This document shows positions 6,610 through 8,007 of a stretch of 8,007 nt of DNA, piece by piece. Position 1 is the first letter of the stretch; every line of letters starts with the position of its first letter. Origin of the DNA: Terriglobia bacterium (GTDB lineage: Bacteria; Acidobacteriota; Terriglobia; UBA7540); NCBI GenBank assembly GCA_030049455.1, contig JASIKV010000347.1, positions 1 to 8,007 of the forward strand. Direction: 5' to 3'. The notes under the pieces are model-generated. The model made no database searches. It had not been told where the DNA came from and worked only from the letters and a program-made list of their open reading frames with translations. Made by a program: the position numbers and the translations under genes.

Positions 6610-7929
6610 ATGGATGCCCCGGAATTAATCCGCAAAAAGCGCGATGGCTTCGATTTAACCCGGGGGGAGATTTTCAGCTTCATCGAAGGCTTTACTCGCG
6701 GTGAAATTCCGGATTATCAGGCCTCTGCTCTGCTGATGGCAATTTTCTTTCGCGGAATGGATCGGCGGGAAACGGCAGACCTGACGGAGGCGATGCTGCG
6801 TTCGGGCCGTGTGCTCGATTTTTCCGCGCTGCCGCAGGCGAAAGTGGACAAGCATTCCACCGGCGGAGTGGGCGATAAGACCTCGCTGATCATCGCTCCG
6901 GCCGCGGCGGCGGCGGGTGTGCTGGTTCCCATGATTTCCGGGCGCGGTCTGGGGCACACGGGCGGCACACTGGACAAGCTCGAGGCAATCCCCGGATTCA
7001 GCCCCCGCTTGTCTTTCCAGGATTTTCACCGCGTGCTGGGGAAATGCGGGCTGGCTTTTGGCGCTGCGACGGAGGAATTCGCTCCCGCGGACCGCAAAAT
7101 CTATGCGTTGCGGGACGTTACCGCAACAGTTGAGTCGATTCCGCTGATTACCGCTTCCATCATGAGCAAGAAACTGGCGGAGGGAATTGACGGTCTGGTG
7201 CTGGATGTAAAAACCGGCACGGGGGCGTTCATGCAGAAGGTTGAGAACGCCCGAGCGCTGGCCTCAAGCCTGGTCAGCACCGGCATTGCACACGGCAAAC
7301 GCGTTCACGCCTTAATCACCGATATGACCCAACCACTGGGAAATGCCGTGGGGAACGCCCTGGAAGTGATCGAGTCGGTAGAAACGCTGAAAGGGCGGGG
7401 CCCACGAGACCTCTCGGACCTCTGCCGCGAGCTAACCGCCCACATGCTGCTGCTCGGCAGGGTAACCGATTCCCTGGACGACGCTCGCTCGAAGTACGAT
7501 TCCGTGATCGCCGGCGGCCGCGCGTTTGAGAGATTTTCGAACGTGGTGGCCGAGCAGGGCGGCAATCCCCGCTCGCTGGAAGACTATTCACTTCTGCCGC
7601 AGGCGCGACATGAGGATGCCGTCGTGGCACCGAAGGACGGGTTTATTTCGGGTCTCGAAGCGCGGGCAATGGGCGTCGCCTCGATGATTCTGGGCGCGGG
7701 CCGTGAGCGGTCAGATGCAATCATTGATCCCGCCGTGGGATTGGTATTCGAGAAAAAGATTGGCGACGAGGTTCAAGCCGGGGAGCGGGTTTGCGTGGTC
7801 TATTCCAATGATTCCTCGCGCCTTGCCCAGGCGCTTGATATGATTCGTGGGGCCATCACCATTTCCGCAGAGCCGGTTTCTCCCCCGCCCTTGGTTTTGG
7901 AGCGGGTTCTGGACACGCAGGATCAGTGA
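6610..7929 (+). CDS. pdp: Pyrimidine-nucleoside phosphorylase
   Basis: It cleaves thymidine, deoxyuridine and probably uridine with phosphate to the free base and (deoxy)ribose-1-phosphate, in the cytoplasm. The 439-residue protein is normal in length. It has the phosphate-binding KHSTGGVGDKTS (81-92), the family signature SGRGLGHTGGTLDKLE (110-125), and the base-contacting residues Arg168, Ser183 and Lys187 in the block from LRDVTATVESIPLI to IMSKK. The C-terminal PYNP domain covers about 340-430. Details such as KTGTGAFM, PLGNAVGNALEV and KGRGPRDL match the broad-specificity Bacillus-type PyNP (Pdp) better than enteric DeoA. The ATG at 6610 is chosen because MDAPELIRKKRDG aligns with the usual N-terminus, although no Shine-Dalgarno precedes it. 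An in-frame GTG at 6580 has AAGGGG (6563-6568) 11 nt upstream and would add ten residues. The divergent neighbour deoC uses the product after mutase action. Confidence 0.93.
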   Translation: MDAPELIRKKRDGFDLTRGEIFSFIEGFTRGEIPDYQASALLMAIFFRGMDRRETADLTEAMLRSGRVLDFSALPQAKVDKHSTGGVGDKTSLIIAPAAAAAGVLVPMISGRGLGHTGGTLDKLEAIPGFSPRLSFQDFHRVLGKCGLAFGAATEEFAPADRKIYALRDVTATVESIPLITASIMSKKLAEGIDGLVLDVKTGTGAFMQKVENARALASSLVSTGIAHGKRVHALITDMTQPLGNAVGNALEVIESVETLKGRGPRDLSDLCRELTAHMLLLGRVTDSLDDARSKYDSVIAGGRAFERFSNVVAEQGGNPRSLEDYSLLPQARHEDAVVAPKDGFISGLEARAMGVASMILGAGRERSDAIIDPAVGLVFEKKIGDEVQAGERVCVVYSNDSSRLAQALDMIRGAITISAEPVSPPPLVLERVLDTQDQ

Positions 7930-7983
7930 GTCGGCGGCAGGAAGGCGTTCTCTTTCACCAAAACGCACAATTAAGAATCCATT

Positions 7984-8007
7984 ATGTACAGACTTGTTCC
8001 AATTCTC
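7984..8007 (+). CDS. Possible start of a further gene, cut by the window end
   Basis: An ATG at 7984 opens a frame reading MYRLVPIL to the last base. It lies 54 bp after the pdp stop on the same strand. The hydrophobic opening would suit a membrane protein or a signal peptide, and a nucleoside transporter would make sense beside pdp, but eight residues cannot show this. The upstream sequence has only a weak Shine-Dalgarno-like stretch (TTAAGAA, 7971-7977). Confidence 0.35.

Noticed and set aside
7945..7966. GCGTT...AACGC stem after pdp as a terminator
   Set aside because: Five base pairs, a 12-nt loop and no T-run on the plus strand; too weak.

Overview
The window is a compact, GC-rich bacterial chromosome segment carrying six complete or nearly complete protein genes and no sign of tRNA, rRNA, CRISPR, phage or insertion-sequence material. 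Protein style (a large six-hairpin glycosidase, a long PGM2/PgcA-like phosphosugar mutase) and base composition would suit an Acidobacteriota-type soil bacterium. This is an impression from the sequence alone and would need a database search to confirm.

Layout from left to right. Positions 1-1830 (+) hold the 3' part of a large glycoside hydrolase-like protein whose start lies outside the window. It converges, with a 29-bp gap, on a 733-residue alpha-D-phosphohexomutase-superfamily enzyme on the minus strand (1860-4061). A 168-bp divergent intergenic region (4062-4229) holds a recognisable sigma70-type promoter for the next plus-strand pair: thymidine kinase (tdk, 4230-4871) and, 13 bp further on, a ribokinase-family sugar kinase (rbsK, 4885-5820). 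These two look like one transcription unit. The ribokinase gene converges, with a 22-bp gap, on deoC (deoxyribose-phosphate aldolase, minus strand, 5843-6526). deoC is divergent from a pyrimidine-nucleoside phosphorylase (pdp, 6610-7929, +), and the 83-bp gap between them contains a perfect 14-bp palindrome and a short hairpin and direct repeat. A possible new plus-strand gene begins at 7984 and runs off the window.

From tdk to pdp the genes form a coherent pyrimidine nucleoside salvage and catabolism locus. Thymidine kinase phosphorylates thymidine for dTTP synthesis. Pdp instead cleaves thymidine, uridine or deoxyuridine to base plus (deoxy)ribose-1-phosphate. DeoC splits deoxyribose-5-phosphate to acetaldehyde and glyceraldehyde-3-phosphate. 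The sugar kinase phosphorylates free ribose or a related sugar. The step between Pdp and DeoC, phosphopentomutase, has no classical DeoB here. The neighbouring phosphosugar mutase, whose motifs resemble the PGM2/PgcA group, is a plausible but unproven candidate for it.

The enzymes belong to well-known families, and I do not see a clearly novel system. The parts most worth a second look are the mutase with its roughly 100-residue C-terminal extension, the altered P-loop and zinc-site spacing of the thymidine kinase, and the symmetric DNA elements in the two divergent intergenic regions.
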